A stretch of DNA of 64,000 nt from assembly GCA_001804865.1 (NCBI GenBank), contig MHBK01000024.1:1-64000 (forward strand), read 5' to 3'. This document shows, in pieces, positions 7,867 to 16,584 of this stretch. Under the pieces are notes generated by a model. The model worked only from the letters and a program-made list of their open reading frames with translations, searched no databases and had not been told where the DNA came from. Made by a program: the position numbers and the translations under genes. Position 1 is the stretch's first letter. Each line of letters begins with the position of its first letter. Source of the DNA: Lentisphaerae bacterium GWF2_57_35 (GTDB lineage Bacteria > Verrucomicrobiota > Kiritimatiellia > CAIQIC01 > GWF2-57-35).

Positions 7867-10110
7867 CTACTGCTTCTCCACCCAGATCGGCGAGGACCAG
7901 GCGCGTTCGTATTGGCAGGACGAATTCAACGTGGAGGCCGCCTCCCAGATCTTCGCCCGGTAATAGGCGAAATGGTGAGGCAAACGGTCGATGTGGTCGA
8001 TGTGAACCGTCTGACCCCACAGGGAATTCGTTGCATTGAGAATGCAAACGCTGTTGCGGTAAAACTGAATCCGGGCAATGGGATTGGTGACGGATTCGCC
8101 TACGGCGCGGATATGCAGGTTCACCAGGCCCACGCCATTGCTCGACAAGTCTGTCGCATGATAAAGTGTGCCGCCCATCGGCGCCAGCGCATCGCCCAGT
8201 TTTGCCGTAAATTCAATGGCAATCCGCCCGCCCGACGTGCCGTAGCAATTCTTGCTTTTCAGCGCGTACCAGAACGATTCCCTCGTCCGGTTGGCGACGA
8301 GCAGGGCCGCCAGACCTCCCGTGTAAGGCCCCAGCCAGGACTGTACGTTCGTCGAAATCTCCCGGACATCGCCCGGATTGCCGCCATGCGTATCCGTGGA
8401 CCCGATGATGCCCATTTTGTAGGCCGGGTTATGATCGGCAAGCAGCCACCGATCCAAGGCCGTATTCACGGCGCCCGGCGCCCGAAAATTATGCACCGGC
8501 TCCTCCGCATCCTCCATTTCGGAGCCGCCATGCCGCGAGTAAATCTCTACCAGATCCAGAATGTCGCTCCGCAGGTAATTCGTCGCCCAATCCGTTCCCA
8601 TACTGATGTAGGGATCGTGGGTTTCACCCTCCTCCGCCGGCTCGCTGCCCTTGGCGGGATGGTGCGGAATGCAAAGGTAATGCCCCGCCGCATTGGAGCT
8701 GTCGAGATAGGCCCACAATTGCGTGGGACTACTAAAGGCATCCTGCCCATAACCCCGAACCGGAAGATGCTCAAAATCGTACAGGATGATGTTCTTGTGG
8801 CCGTTGCCGTCGGGAATTAACCACAAAGGCGGCATCGAAAACCACGTCTTCGTATATTCGAAGCCCGGGAAGACCACTATCTCCGGATGCGTATTTTGAA
8901 ATGCCATGATCTGGGCGATCATGTTGGTCCATTTTTCCATCGTGTAAAAGCCGGGGATATTTGACTCGGCGTGATCGGTGATGGAAACGAAGTCCAGCAA
9001 GCCGATCGTGTTGGACAGCGCCGCGGAGGGAATGGACGGCACGACGTAATTGGTCTGGCGCTTCTCGGCATCGTCCGAATAAATCGTGTGCGAGTGCAAA
9101 TCGCCCCAGACGACAAAGGCATTCGTGTAGAGCGCCGAGCGGCCGTTGGCATCGCAACCAAATCCCATCGTGGCCAAGGCGACGCGGTCCGTCGTGGCCA
9201 CTCGATAGAACAGGGATTCGGAGGGCGTCAGGTTCGTCATGCCATTCGGATTCATGACGTCGGCGGTGACCACGCCGGATACCGCAGACCAAACCCCGGT
9301 AATATGGGGCGACGCTTCAAGCCAGTAAAGCTTGCTTGGGGAGCCTTGCCAAACGAGCCCGGCAACGCCGTTCGTCGCCCAACCCATTGCGCTCCATTGC
9401 AGGCAGGAAGCCGGGTCGTCGGGATCGGTGCCCGCAACATACACTTCCAGCCCGTCCGGCACGCTGTCCAAATCCGTATCCGTTTCCCACGAATTGCTGC
9501 CGTACCAGCCTTCTTCAAAGTCGAACAAGCCATCCTGGTCCTCGTCGGTTTTTTCGGCGACCTCGATGTCGTCGACAAACCAACCCCCATAACGGTTCAT
9601 GTAGCTGTTCGCGGAAAATCGGAATCGGAGGCGGATCGTATGATTCGTGTAATCGCCCAATTCCACAACGTGCCGGGTCCAACCGGCCGAACGGCCCCAC
9701 CGGTTCTGCGCCAGCGCCTGCCAACTCGCGCCCTGATTGGTCGACAGCCACACCTGGACGTCGTCCACGCAGCTTTCCGTCTCGTAGCGTTCGCTGAAAA
9801 AGAACACCGCCTGGGTCGAACCCAGCACGATGTCCGGGGAGGACAGCGTGCCGTCGACGACGTTGGTCCCATCCTCGTACGTTCCCGACGATTCCACCCC
9901 GCACCACCAGCTATGGGAGGGCGATCGGGCATCGCGTTCCATGATATGCCAGAGCAGCGAAGTCGTTGAACCCTGAGCCTGTACCATCCACCCGTTGGTT
10001 CCGCTTTCGACATCGTCCTGAAAAATCGTTGCGCACCGCCCCACCGAGATAAAACCGCTCAGCGCAACCAACGCCACACCGGCCAACATCCATGCTTTGA
10101 AATTCATCAT
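7867..10110 (-). CDS. Secreted PHP-domain (DUF3604-like) protein with jelly-roll and calcium-loop domains
   Basis: The 747-residue protein starts with a Sec signal peptide (MMNFKAWMLAGVALVALSG). Residues of about 30-190 form a MAM/immune-inhibitor-A-like beta-sandwich (VFFFSERYE, GGWFVDDIEVAE). Then come thrombospondin-type-3-like calcium loops (DEDQDGLFDFEEG, DTDLDSVPDGLEVY). The C-terminal half is a PHP-like metallohydrolase: GDLHSHTIYSDD with His339 and His341, SITDHAES, FPGFEYTKTW, CIPHHPAKG and GIIGSTDTHGG supply the expected metal ligands. DUF3604 proteins have this arrangement; the substrate (a phosphoester is likely) is unknown. Export implies it acts outside the inner membrane. It stands alone and is flanked by repeats. 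Confidence 0.75.
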   Translation of the reverse strand: MMNFKAWMLAGVALVALSGFISVGRCATIFQDDVESGTNGWMVQAQGSTTSLLWHIMERDARSPSHSWWCGVESSGTYEDGTNVVDGTLSSPDIVLGSTQAVFFFSERYETESCVDDVQVWLSTNQGASWQALAQNRWGRSAGWTRHVVELGDYTNHTIRLRFRFSANSYMNRYGGWFVDDIEVAEKTDEDQDGLFDFEEGWYGSNSWETDTDLDSVPDGLEVYVAGTDPDDPASCLQWSAMGWATNGVAGLVWQGSPSKLYWLEASPHITGVWSAVSGVVTADVMNPNGMTNLTPSESLFYRVATTDRVALATMGFGCDANGRSALYTNAFVVWGDLHSHTIYSDDAEKRQTNYVVPSIPSAALSNTIGLLDFVSITDHAESNIPGFYTMEKWTNMIAQIMAFQNTHPEIVVFPGFEYTKTWFSMPPLWLIPDGNGHKNIILYDFEHLPVRGYGQDAFSSPTQLWAYLDSSNAAGHYLCIPHHPAKGSEPAEEGETHDPYISMGTDWATNYLRSDILDLVEIYSRHGGSEMEDAEEPVHNFRAPGAVNTALDRWLLADHNPAYKMGIIGSTDTHGGNPGDVREISTNVQSWLGPYTGGLAALLVANRTRESFWYALKSKNCYGTSGGRIAIEFTAKLGDALAPMGGTLYHATDLSSNGVGLVNLHIRAVGESVTNPIARIQFYRNSVCILNATNSLWGQTVHIDHIDRLPHHFAYYRAKIWEAASTLNSSCQYERAWSSPIWVEKQ

Positions 10111-10197
10111 GCCTCCCTTGTATCTTCAGTCGCGCAAAACCAACGATGGGTTACAAAAAGCAGAAACATTCTACCCGTCCGAGACATCGGGGTGAAG

Positions 10198-10219
10198 GGC
10201 TGCATCTGGACATGCAGCC
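10198..10219. repeat. Short perfect hairpin
   Basis: GGCTGCAT and ATGCAGCC pair across the loop CTGGAC. It lies in the 306-base gap upstream of the PHP protein, 90 bases before its start codon and next to element E3. Confidence 0.4.
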
Positions 10220-10245
10220 ATTGTAAACATCGAACGGCTCGTTTT

Positions 10246-10406
10246 ATTAGAGTCTATTTCGGCAGGATGCCGTTCTGATTCCTACTCATAATCGTAATCT
10301 TAATCGTAATCTTTCGTTTTTTATCCAGAAAGTGATTAGGATTACGATTAAGATTAAGATTATGAGGAAGACAGGTAAAGATCTGCTTTGACGCGAGGCT
10401 CTTAAT
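10246..10406. repeat. (GATTAN)n hairpin element, copy E3
   Basis: This copy looks complete. It opens with TTAGAGTCTATTTCGGCAGG (the E2-type end). It then has a left arm CATAATCGTAATCTTAATCG, a loop near ATCCAGAAAG, a right arm of GATTAGGATTACGATTAAG type, and a closing AGATCTGCTTTGACGCGAGG followed by CTCTTAA. Its two ends form an imperfect terminal inverted repeat (TTA(A)GAG(C/T)CT). The closing end matches the left end of E4 when reverse complemented. Confidence 0.65.
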
Positions 10407-10416
10407 AGGAGGACCG

Positions 10417-10908
10417 TCAGCCGCCGGTCATGATGTCATCCGGATGAAGCGCGTCGGGGCTGACGATAAAATCCTTGGCCGTCAGATGCACCTGAGCCTC
10501 CGGCATGGGCATGTATTTCCCGGACGCCAGCAGAAAGAGGTCCCCTTCGGGGCTCTTTAATTCGCTCTCGACCAGAATGACGCGCGACGACGATTTCGTC
10601 ACCCACGCCTCGGCGCGCAAGACCTGGCCGACGCCAATCGGCTTCTTGAGCCGCGCCGTCACCTCGGCAGCCACACACGCGCGACGCGCGTTCACAATAG
10701 CCGCCCAGGTCATGATTTCGTCAAGAAGCGTGATGGCCAGACCGCCATGAACGATGTGCCGGTAACCCAGATCGGATTCGCGCGTCGTGTAGTCGAGCAC
10801 CACCCGGTCGCCTTCGATGCGCGATCGCAGGTGCAACCCATGAGGATTCGCTTCGCCGCAGACAAAACAGGACCGGGTCCAGGGAAGCACGCCTTGTAAT
10901 TTGCTCAT
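10417..10908 (-). CDS. PaaI-type hotdog-fold thioesterase
   Basis: The 163-residue protein starts with a CFVCGEANPHGL motif found in a subgroup of hotdog thioesterases. The core is GYRHIVHGGLAITLLDEIMTWAA (HGG plus the catalytic acidic residue), followed by the beta strands AEVTARLKKPIGVGQVLRAEAWV. These enzymes hydrolyse acyl-CoA thioesters; the substrate is not predictable. The start at 10908 has GGAGGCG seven bases upstream. Two TTTTCCAAT...ATTGGAAAA palindromes lie just upstream. Confidence 0.85.
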   Translation of the reverse strand: MSKLQGVLPWTRSCFVCGEANPHGLHLRSRIEGDRVVLDYTTRESDLGYRHIVHGGLAITLLDEIMTWAAIVNARRACVAAEVTARLKKPIGVGQVLRAEAWVTKSSSRVILVESELKSPEGDLFLLASGKYMPMPEAQVHLTAKDFIVSPDALHPDDIMTGG

Positions 10909-10931
10909 GACTTCGCCTCCATGTCAGCCGG

Positions 10932-10981
10932 TTTTCCAATGGTTGGAAAAAATGCACGGGATTTTTCCAATCGTTGGAAAA
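10932..10981. promoter_or_regulatory. Tandem palindromes TTTTCCAATnnTTGGAAAA (pair 1)
   Basis: CCAATGGTTGG (10936-10946) and CCAATCGTTGG (10967-10977) are each embedded in T and A tracts. Their centres (10941 and 10972) are 31 bases apart. They lie upstream of the thioesterase start and downstream of the zinc-ribbon gene. The same spacing occurs in the pair near tsaE. A dimeric regulator binding the same helix face, or a 5-prime UTR hairpin, would fit. Confidence 0.55.
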
Positions 10982-10995
10982 TCCTGATGATGCCC

Positions 10996-11661
10996 TCAGC
11001 CTTCGGCGGTTACCTGAACGCGGACGGTGGTCTTCTTGAGCGTTTCCTGGTCGAGGAGCGCGCCTTCTTTGACGACCAGATGGCCGGTCACATAAGCCAG
11101 CAGGCTGGCCACGGCGCCGCGGCAGGAAGAAGAATTGCCGCGCACCACGGTCGTGGCCGGCACCGCATCGGGCAACATTAACTGGGACTTCAAATGCCCG
11201 GCTTGCGACGGCAGTTTAAAAGCCTTTTTGCAGTTGGGACAACGACCGCGTTTGTTCACGTCCGAATCGCGAACCCATAGTTTCTGGCCGCAAGAGGGAC
11301 AACTGACCTTGAAATCGATTTCGCCTTCTTCCCGGAAGAGATAGACGGCGATCGGCGGCGTCTTTTCCCCAGGCAGGCGACGGTAAATGGCGCGGATCTT
11401 TTCCATGGAAACGGCATCCATAAATCGCACCAGCAAAGCCACCGCATCCGACTTGCGGATGGTTTCGTCCCAGGACGGATTCAGCCGGGAATCGCCGGCT
11501 AAAACTTCGACGCGAATGGGACGGTTTTCAATGATGGTTTCCCCCGAGGTCCCGGCGGCTCCGGCACAAACACTTTGCAGGAACGTTTCTCCCAGTTCCT
11601 GATGAACGGAGAGAATCAACACGTTGACCTTGGGACTGTCGTTCTTGGTAGCGTCTGTCAT
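10996..11661 (-). CDS. Uncharacterised zinc-ribbon protein
   Basis: I do not recognise a named family. The first 110 residues look like an alpha/beta nucleotide-binding or Rossmann-like fold (VNVLILSVHQ, IRKSDAVALLVRFMD, IAVYLFREEG), reminiscent of small-GTPase-like domains but lacking a visible P-loop. Residues of about 120-150 form a zinc ribbon of MJ0042 type (CPSCGQKLWVRDSDVNKRGRCPNCKKAF). The C-terminal 70 residues are of unknown type. No signal peptide or membrane segment is seen, so it is probably cytoplasmic. It lies 87 bases upstream of the thioesterase and may share a transcript. Confidence 0.7.
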   Translation of the reverse strand: MTDATKNDSPKVNVLILSVHQELGETFLQSVCAGAAGTSGETIIENRPIRVEVLAGDSRLNPSWDETIRKSDAVALLVRFMDAVSMEKIRAIYRRLPGEKTPPIAVYLFREEGEIDFKVSCPSCGQKLWVRDSDVNKRGRCPNCKKAFKLPSQAGHLKSQLMLPDAVPATTVVRGNSSSCRGAVASLLAYVTGHLVVKEGALLDQETLKKTTVRVQVTAEG

Positions 11662-11745
11662 AGTGATTCAAACGATAGTGATCCGCTGAACTCTCGGCAA
11701 GCAGAATTCCTTAACAAAGGGGGTATTATTGTTTTTTCGTAACTG

Positions 11746-11781
11746 CTCAGGTAGCCGCCCCAAGGCGGGCGGCTACCTGAG
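11746..11781. repeat. Perfect 15-bp hairpin, REP-like
   Basis: CTCAGGTAGCCGCCC pairs with GGGCGGCTACCTGAG across a 6-base loop. It lies in the 264-base gap between the chemotaxis receptor end and the start of the zinc-ribbon gene. There is no U tract on either strand, so a terminator is less likely than a REP. About 100 bases on is TCATAATTACAATTG, also seen at 7831. Confidence 0.5.
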
Positions 11782-11925
11782 AGAAGTTGGAGGCATGGCT
11801 GTGTCGGGCGTGGACGCGAGGGTCACGAGGAGTTGATGGTCGGCACGAAGGGGTTGCCGGGAAACACACGCTGCAACTACGTCATAATTACAATTGCTGC
11901 TGCCGGGCCCAGCCCATCACAACGA

Positions 11926-13899
11926 TCAGCGCGAGGAGGAGGCTTCTTCTTCCGTCAACGATTCCACGATGTCCAGGGGTATCTTTTGGGCCGGCGCTCC
12001 GACCAGGGCCGGACGCTTCAGCGGCCGGCGATTGTCATTCGAGAGCGCAGGGGAAGCTTTCTTTTTCGACGCGGAAACACGGGCGGCGTCGGACATCTCG
12101 CGGCTGCCTAAAATCTCGCTCAATTCACGGGCCTGCGAGGCCAATTCGTCGGCGGCGCTGGCGGATTCCTCGGAGCTGGCCGCTTCGTTCTGAACCACCT
12201 TGTCCATCTCGGACACCGCCGTATTGACCTGCTCGATGCCCAAAGATTGTTCTTTCGACGCGGCGGCAATCTCCTGAACCAGAGCAGACACCTTGTTTAC
12301 GCTGGTTTGAATCCCTTCCAAATCCTTGGCGACATCCGCCGCCACCTTAACGCCTTCTCCCGCGTTCTTCTGGGAGCCTTCAATCAAATCCGCGGTATTC
12401 TTTGCCGCTTCCGCGCTGCGACGGGCCAGATTCCGGACTTCCTCGGCGACCACCGCAAAGCCTTTTCCCGCCTCGCCGGCGCGCGCGGCTTCCACCGCGG
12501 CATTCAGCGCCAGCAGATTGGTCTGAAACGCGATCTCGTCGATCGTCTTCAGAATCTTGGCCGTCTCGGACGCCGAGGCCTTGATCTTGTCGATGGACTG
12601 GACCATGCGCCGCATCGCCTCAACGCCCGTATTCACCTGCGCGCTCGTCTCCGCCATCAAGGCATTGGCATGGTTCGCGTGATCGGCATTTTGCTTCGTC
12701 ATGGAAGACATTTCTTCCAACGATGCCGAGGTTTCTTCCAGGCTGGACGCCTGATGATTCGCATTGCTCGCCAACTCCTGACTGGCGGAAGCCACCTGCT
12801 GGGAGCCCCGGCTCACCCCCTCGACAATGTTCTTGAAGCGGATTCCGGTTCCCTGCAATTCCATCTTGCTGAATCGTTTCAGCCCCCGGAAAATTTCCTT
12901 TAGAGGATTCGTGATCGAACGCACGATCAAGATAATGGAACCCAACAGCAGCAACCCCGTTCCCAGCAAAATGGCAGGAGTCACCCTTTGCAGGTCTTTT
13001 TCCGCCCGCACCGAAACGTGACCCGCATTTTTCAACAGCTCGTTAGCCGTGGACATGATGCTTTTTCCGGCATCGTCCAACAGTGCGCTTTTCTCTTTTT
13101 CAGCCAAAAACAACTCATACGCATGGTCGGAAGAAGACAGAAAGAACTGCAGGTTTTTCGCAAAATCGGTCACCGCCGCCCCCGCGTCGACCGAACCTAT
13201 TTTGCCCACATTTTTGGCCTGCTTATCGAAAGCGCCCACCACCAGGCGGCCTGCGCCGGCACGATGCTTCTTCATAGCCTCGAAGTAATCGGATTTTCCG
13301 GTCAGGGTAAACTGCTGATAAAGAGCCTGCGCCGTCAGGAAAAAGCCTTTGGCATCGCGCGCAAGATTTTGGAGAACCATTTCATTGCTGGAAAGGCTTT
13401 CGCCTTCCAAGCCAAGTTCATACGCCGCATTTTCCAACGCACTGACCACATCGTCCACCGATTTGGCGGCCACGTCGAATGCGCGGTTCATTTCGGCTTG
13501 AAGAGACTCCCGCTGACTGATGACGACCACCAACGCTTCAAAAGCCGTTCGGTAGTCCGAAATGGAAGAATTGAGTTTGTCGATTTCCGAACGCGTTTGA
13601 GCATCGACCGGCCCCTGCTGTATCAGGGCAACTTCATCCAATGCAGCGGCGCAGACCGCCTGCAACTGTTCGACATACTGCTGATCGTAATACTGAAGAT
13701 AGGACTTTTCGGCAATTCGCGCGCCATCGATCTTGGCCAGGATGGCATTAACCCCGTCTTTCAGGATGCCGGCGGATTGGATTTTTCGGATCAATACAAT
13801 CGAACTGCCCCAGATAACGGCAACCATCAAAGCAATCAATACGACAATCGCCGTTAGTTTTTGCCGAATGGAAATGTTCGACCACGCGTTCGAAATCAT
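11926..13899 (-). CDS. Methyl-accepting chemotaxis protein
   Basis: The 657-residue receptor has an N-terminal membrane helix ([23 protein letters not shown]), a roughly 250-residue helical periplasmic domain rich in coiled-coil helices (HBM/4HB-like), and a second membrane helix near residues 312-330 ([17 protein letters not shown]). A short HAMP-like linker follows, then a cytoplasmic signalling domain with the hairpin tip [20 protein letters not shown] and [14 protein letters not shown]. The A/S/E-rich segments on both sides fit adaptation sites. No CheB/CheR-binding pentapeptide is seen. AAAAGGAGACTT precedes the start. No other chemotaxis gene is in the window. It lies beside a secreted Cache protein and a porin, which suggests shared ligand sensing (inference). 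Confidence 0.95.
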   Translation of the reverse strand: MISNAWSNISIRQKLTAIVVLIALMVAVIWGSSIVLIRKIQSAGILKDGVNAILAKIDGARIAEKSYLQYYDQQYVEQLQAVCAAALDEVALIQQGPVDAQTRSEIDKLNSSISDYRTAFEALVVVISQRESLQAEMNRAFDVAAKSVDDVVSALENAAYELGLEGESLSSNEMVLQNLARDAKGFFLTAQALYQQFTLTGKSDYFEAMKKHRAGAGRLVVGAFDKQAKNVGKIGSVDAGAAVTDFAKNLQFFLSSSDHAYELFLAEKEKSALLDDAGKSIMSTANELLKNAGHVSVRAEKDLQRVTPAILLGTGLLLLGSIILIVRSITNPLKEIFRGLKRFSKMELQGTGIRFKNIVEGVSRGSQQVASASQELASNANHQASSLEETSASLEEMSSMTKQNADHANHANALMAETSAQVNTGVEAMRRMVQSIDKIKASASETAKILKTIDEIAFQTNLLALNAAVEAARAGEAGKGFAVVAEEVRNLARRSAEAAKNTADLIEGSQKNAGEGVKVAADVAKDLEGIQTSVNKVSALVQEIAAASKEQSLGIEQVNTAVSEMDKVVQNEAASSEESASAADELASQARELSEILGSREMSDAARVSASKKKASPALSNDNRRPLKRPALVGAPAQKIPLDIVESLTEEEASSSR

Positions 13900-13940
13900 A
13901 AGTCTCCTTTTCCCTCAGACACGAAACCAACACGAACAAG

Positions 13941-13969
13941 GAGCGGCGCCTTCACGTCAGGCGCCGCTC
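13941..13969 (-). terminator. Hairpin terminator or attenuator between the Cache protein and the receptor
   Basis: GAGCGGCGCC and GGCGCCGCTC form a 10-bp stem downstream of the Cache gene. On the minus strand it is followed by CTTGTTCGT, a weak U tract. Partial termination would make the receptor less abundant than the upstream porin and Cache protein. Confidence 0.5.
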
Positions 13970-13989
13970 TCTGCAACGGATCACGGCGT

Positions 13990-14547
13990 TTACTTGGTCA
14001 GCGTGGCGATCTCTTCCGGCGACACATCGTAGATGCCGCAACCGACGACCACATCTTTACCGTCGCACACCGCCTTTTTCACGTAGGAAAGCTTCTGTGA
14101 AGGAGCTTTTTCACCAGGCTTCGGCCAAAGATAGTCAACCCAACCCAAGCCCTTATTTTTGCAAACTTCGATGAAGTCCACAAAGAACATCTTGCCGTTG
14201 GAATCCTTGATTTGAAGAACGTTGTTGCCGTTCATCTTGTATTTGATCGGATGCATCAGCATGATGCCGTCAAAGTCGTTGATCCAGATATAGGTTCCCG
14301 CAAAAATGAACGGGCTGTCTTTTCCCTGGAGTTTCGCAAAGCCCGCCGAACCTTCTTTATTGATCAACTCGCAGGCCTCGTCGACCTTCGCCTTGACCAT
14401 GTCAGGCGTGGCTTTCACGCTGGCGGACGCCTCGCATGCGGCCGTGCTTTCGTTGGCCAATGCTTCGGTCGTTTGCGCCCAAAGCATGCCCGACGACATG
14501 CTCAGAATGGCTGCCGTGCATAATGAAAATACGAATGCTTTCTTCAC
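13990..14547 (-). CDS. Secreted single Cache-domain protein
   Basis: The 185 residues begin with a Sec signal peptide (VKKAFVFSLCTAAILSMSSGMLWA). The rest is a single Cache domain of the sCache_2 type: CELINKEGSAGFAKLQGK, FIFAGTYIWINDFDGIMLMHP, FVDFIEVCKNKGLGWVDYLWPKPGE and KLSYVKKAV are family features. Cache domains bind small ligands such as carboxylates or amino acids. It lacks a membrane anchor, so it is a free periplasmic binding protein. It starts at GTG behind AAAAGGAG, 12 bases after the porin stop. It may present a ligand to the neighbouring receptor. Confidence 0.85.
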   Translation of the reverse strand: MKKAFVFSLCTAAILSMSSGMLWAQTTEALANESTAACEASASVKATPDMVKAKVDEACELINKEGSAGFAKLQGKDSPFIFAGTYIWINDFDGIMLMHPIKYKMNGNNVLQIKDSNGKMFFVDFIEVCKNKGLGWVDYLWPKPGEKAPSQKLSYVKKAVCDGKDVVVGCGIYDVSPEEIATLTK

Positions 14548-14559
14548 AGGAACTCCTTT

Positions 14560-15744
14560 TTAGAATTTATAGATCGCGGCGCCTTGGAAGCGGTCGTTTG
14601 TCGCGTCGTCGCTGCCTTTGTAGGACGTGATCATGTGAGAATATTCGACGGCCAGCGTAGCGGCCGGCGTCAGGCTGAAAAATGCGCTGGCAAAGCCCAT
14701 TTTGTTCAAGCTTCGACCGTTCGCGTTCAAGTCATCGTCTTCCGGATCGTCCGCTCCAACACCCACATTCAAGTTAAGCCGCGAGGTCACGTCAAACATC
14801 GCCTGGAAAAATCCGCCCTTGGCGGCGATTTCCGTGGCAAGTGCCTTGTTGATGCCCTGGCCAATGCCGCCGAAATACGTGTCCAAGTTTTCACCCATCC
14901 AGAGCGTGCCTTGCAAGGCCACTTTGTCGTGGAGGGGGATAATGGCGCTGCCAATCACGGACCACGTATCGTAATTCTTGTCGTCGACAGTGGAAATTCT
15001 AGGCGGAGTGTTCGTGGTAACACCGTCCAGCGTTTCTTGGCCATAGTGTCCCGAAATACCGAGCTTGGTCGGCTTCGAGCTAAGCCATTTGGTTTGAATG
15101 ACGAAATTATACTGCACAGTGGGCAGACCGGAATCGACGCCGTCGTCTTGTCCGCCGCCGTCGATATCCTCGCCGATCGTCCGGGCCACGGCCAATTTGC
15201 CGATGAACTTGGTGTCGCCGCCCGCTTCATAGGTCAAGCGAGCCTGAGGCCGGCGCAAGCCCAACGCGCCGCAATCCGCCAAATACGAAAAGTTGACGAT
15301 TTTCGGAATGACGGTGATGAACGTTTCCCAATCTTGACCGGCGCGGAACGAAAGGCCGTTATTCAGGGCCAAGTCGAGGTACGCCAGGCGCAGACGGAGA
15401 TTCGGCGAGTTGGCTGAACCGCCGGGGCCGTAGAAATCGCCTTCGATCTTGCCCGTGGTCTTCACGGTGTCGGAAGCGGGGCCGCTGATATCGAAACCGA
15501 ACCGCGTTTCCTTGGCGGTCATGTTGAATTCGTTGTCTTTTTCACCGTTCACTTCCGGCAGGACGAAAAACATCAAATCGCCGGCGGAAGTTCGCTGCGT
15601 GTCGTACGAAGCGTCGAGTTTGACATACCCATAGAGAGTAATATCGAATTTGGAAGCTACTTGTTTGAGTTCGAGACCTTGAGCTACTAAGTTACTGGAC
15701 AACAACACCAACCCCATCATGACAGCCACGATACGGATTCGCAT
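14560..15744 (-). CDS. Outer-membrane porin
   Basis: The 394-residue protein has a signal peptide (MRIRIVAVMMGLVLLSSNLVAQ). It then shows a pattern of alternating amphipathic strands ending in phenylalanine (FQGAAIYKF), as in outer-membrane beta barrels. FDITLYGYVKLDASYDTQR near the start and RLRLAYLDLALNNGLSFRAGQDWE resemble the DcaP-like/trimeric porin group. AAGGAGG precedes the ATG. Cotranscription with the Cache protein is likely. Which solute it admits is unknown. Confidence 0.8.
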   Translation of the reverse strand: MRIRIVAVMMGLVLLSSNLVAQGLELKQVASKFDITLYGYVKLDASYDTQRTSAGDLMFFVLPEVNGEKDNEFNMTAKETRFGFDISGPASDTVKTTGKIEGDFYGPGGSANSPNLRLRLAYLDLALNNGLSFRAGQDWETFITVIPKIVNFSYLADCGALGLRRPQARLTYEAGGDTKFIGKLAVARTIGEDIDGGGQDDGVDSGLPTVQYNFVIQTKWLSSKPTKLGISGHYGQETLDGVTTNTPPRISTVDDKNYDTWSVIGSAIIPLHDKVALQGTLWMGENLDTYFGGIGQGINKALATEIAAKGGFFQAMFDVTSRLNLNVGVGADDPEDDDLNANGRSLNKMGFASAFFSLTPAATLAVEYSHMITSYKGSDDATNDRFQGAAIYKF

Positions 15745-15879
15745 CTACGTTCCTCCTTATTTGACTCTGCGGTTTAGATGGCGCGACGGATCCATCGTTT
15801 ACTCGGCCGGATTTCATTTATCGGGCATTTTGCGCCATAAGTCCAGAACAGGATGCTAAAAATAAGACCCTACTGCACC

Positions 15880-15895
15880 AGGGCCGTATGGCCCT
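15880..15895 (-). terminator. Short hairpin after the response-regulator gene
   Basis: AGGGCC, loop ATAC, GGCCCT on the minus strand, 4 bases past the response-regulator stop. A run of U (TTATTTTTAG) follows only about 15 bases later, so this is a weak terminator candidate. The rest of the 154-base gap upstream of the porin holds only its ribosome-binding site and presumably its promoter. Confidence 0.35.
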
Positions 15896-15898
15896 ATT

Positions 15899-16582
15899 CT
15901 AGGGGCGAGCGGCCGGCTCCAGATCGGCAAACCAGTTCGGATATTTCGAGTACAGCGCCGCCAACTGGGAACGCCGGGACACGTTCATCTTTTCGAAGGC
16001 ATGGCTCAGGTAATTCTTGACCGTTTTTTCGCTGAGCCCCAGGAAACGCCCGATTTCCTTGTTGGTTTTTCCCTCGGCGATGCCGGCAATCAGGCGGCGT
16101 TCCTGAGGCGACAACAAGGCCGCTTTTTTGGCCAGGCCGTCAACGCCGTCGCGCACATGACCAATCAACCGGGCTGTGGCCAGGATATCCAGAATGGGCT
16201 TTCCGCCATGAACCTTGCAAATGGCCGTATACAGGCTTTTGCTGCCGATTTCCTTGAGAATATAACCGTCGGCGCCGGCCGCGATGGCCTCCCAAACCAA
16301 GTCGTCGTCGGCAAAGGCGGTCAGCACCAAAACCTTCGCGGACGGCAGAACGGTCTTCACCGCGCGACAAACCGCCAGTCCTGAGCCGACTTTTAACCGC
16401 AGATCCAGCAACAACACATCGGGCCGCAGCCGCTCGGTTTTGCGAATGGCTTCCTCTTCGGCAGCGGCCTCGCCGATCACCCGAATGCGCGGATACCGGC
16501 CCAGAATGGAACGAAGCCCGGAGCGCACCACTTCGTGATCGTCCACCAGCAAAATATTGATCACGCCCATCGCTTTATCCAT
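15899..16582 (-). CDS. NarL/FixJ-family response regulator
   Basis: The 227-residue protein has a receiver domain (INILLVDDHEVVRSGLRSIL, phospho-acceptor Asp60 in LLLDLRL, Lys near KEIG) and a C-terminal LuxR helix-turn-helix (LSPQERRLIAGIAEGKTNKEIGRFLGLSEKTVKNYLSHAFEKM). The ATG at 16582 is preferred over an extended start at 16681, since the extension is inside the kinase-end region and not conserved-looking. It lies 2 bases after the kinase gene and is its likely partner. Targets could include the adjacent porin operon. Confidence 0.93.
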   Translation of the reverse strand: MDKAMGVINILLVDDHEVVRSGLRSILGRYPRIRVIGEAAAEEEAIRKTERLRPDVLLLDLRLKVGSGLAVCRAVKTVLPSAKVLVLTAFADDDLVWEAIAAGADGYILKEIGSKSLYTAICKVHGGKPILDILATARLIGHVRDGVDGLAKKAALLSPQERRLIAGIAEGKTNKEIGRFLGLSEKTVKNYLSHAFEKMNVSRRSQLAALYSKYPNWFADLEPAARP

Positions 16583-16584
16583 GA

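Noticed and set aside
7843..9969. Two long plus-strand frames (325 and 332 codons)
   Set aside because: Antisense to the PHP-domain gene, whose signal peptide, motifs and codon pattern are convincing.
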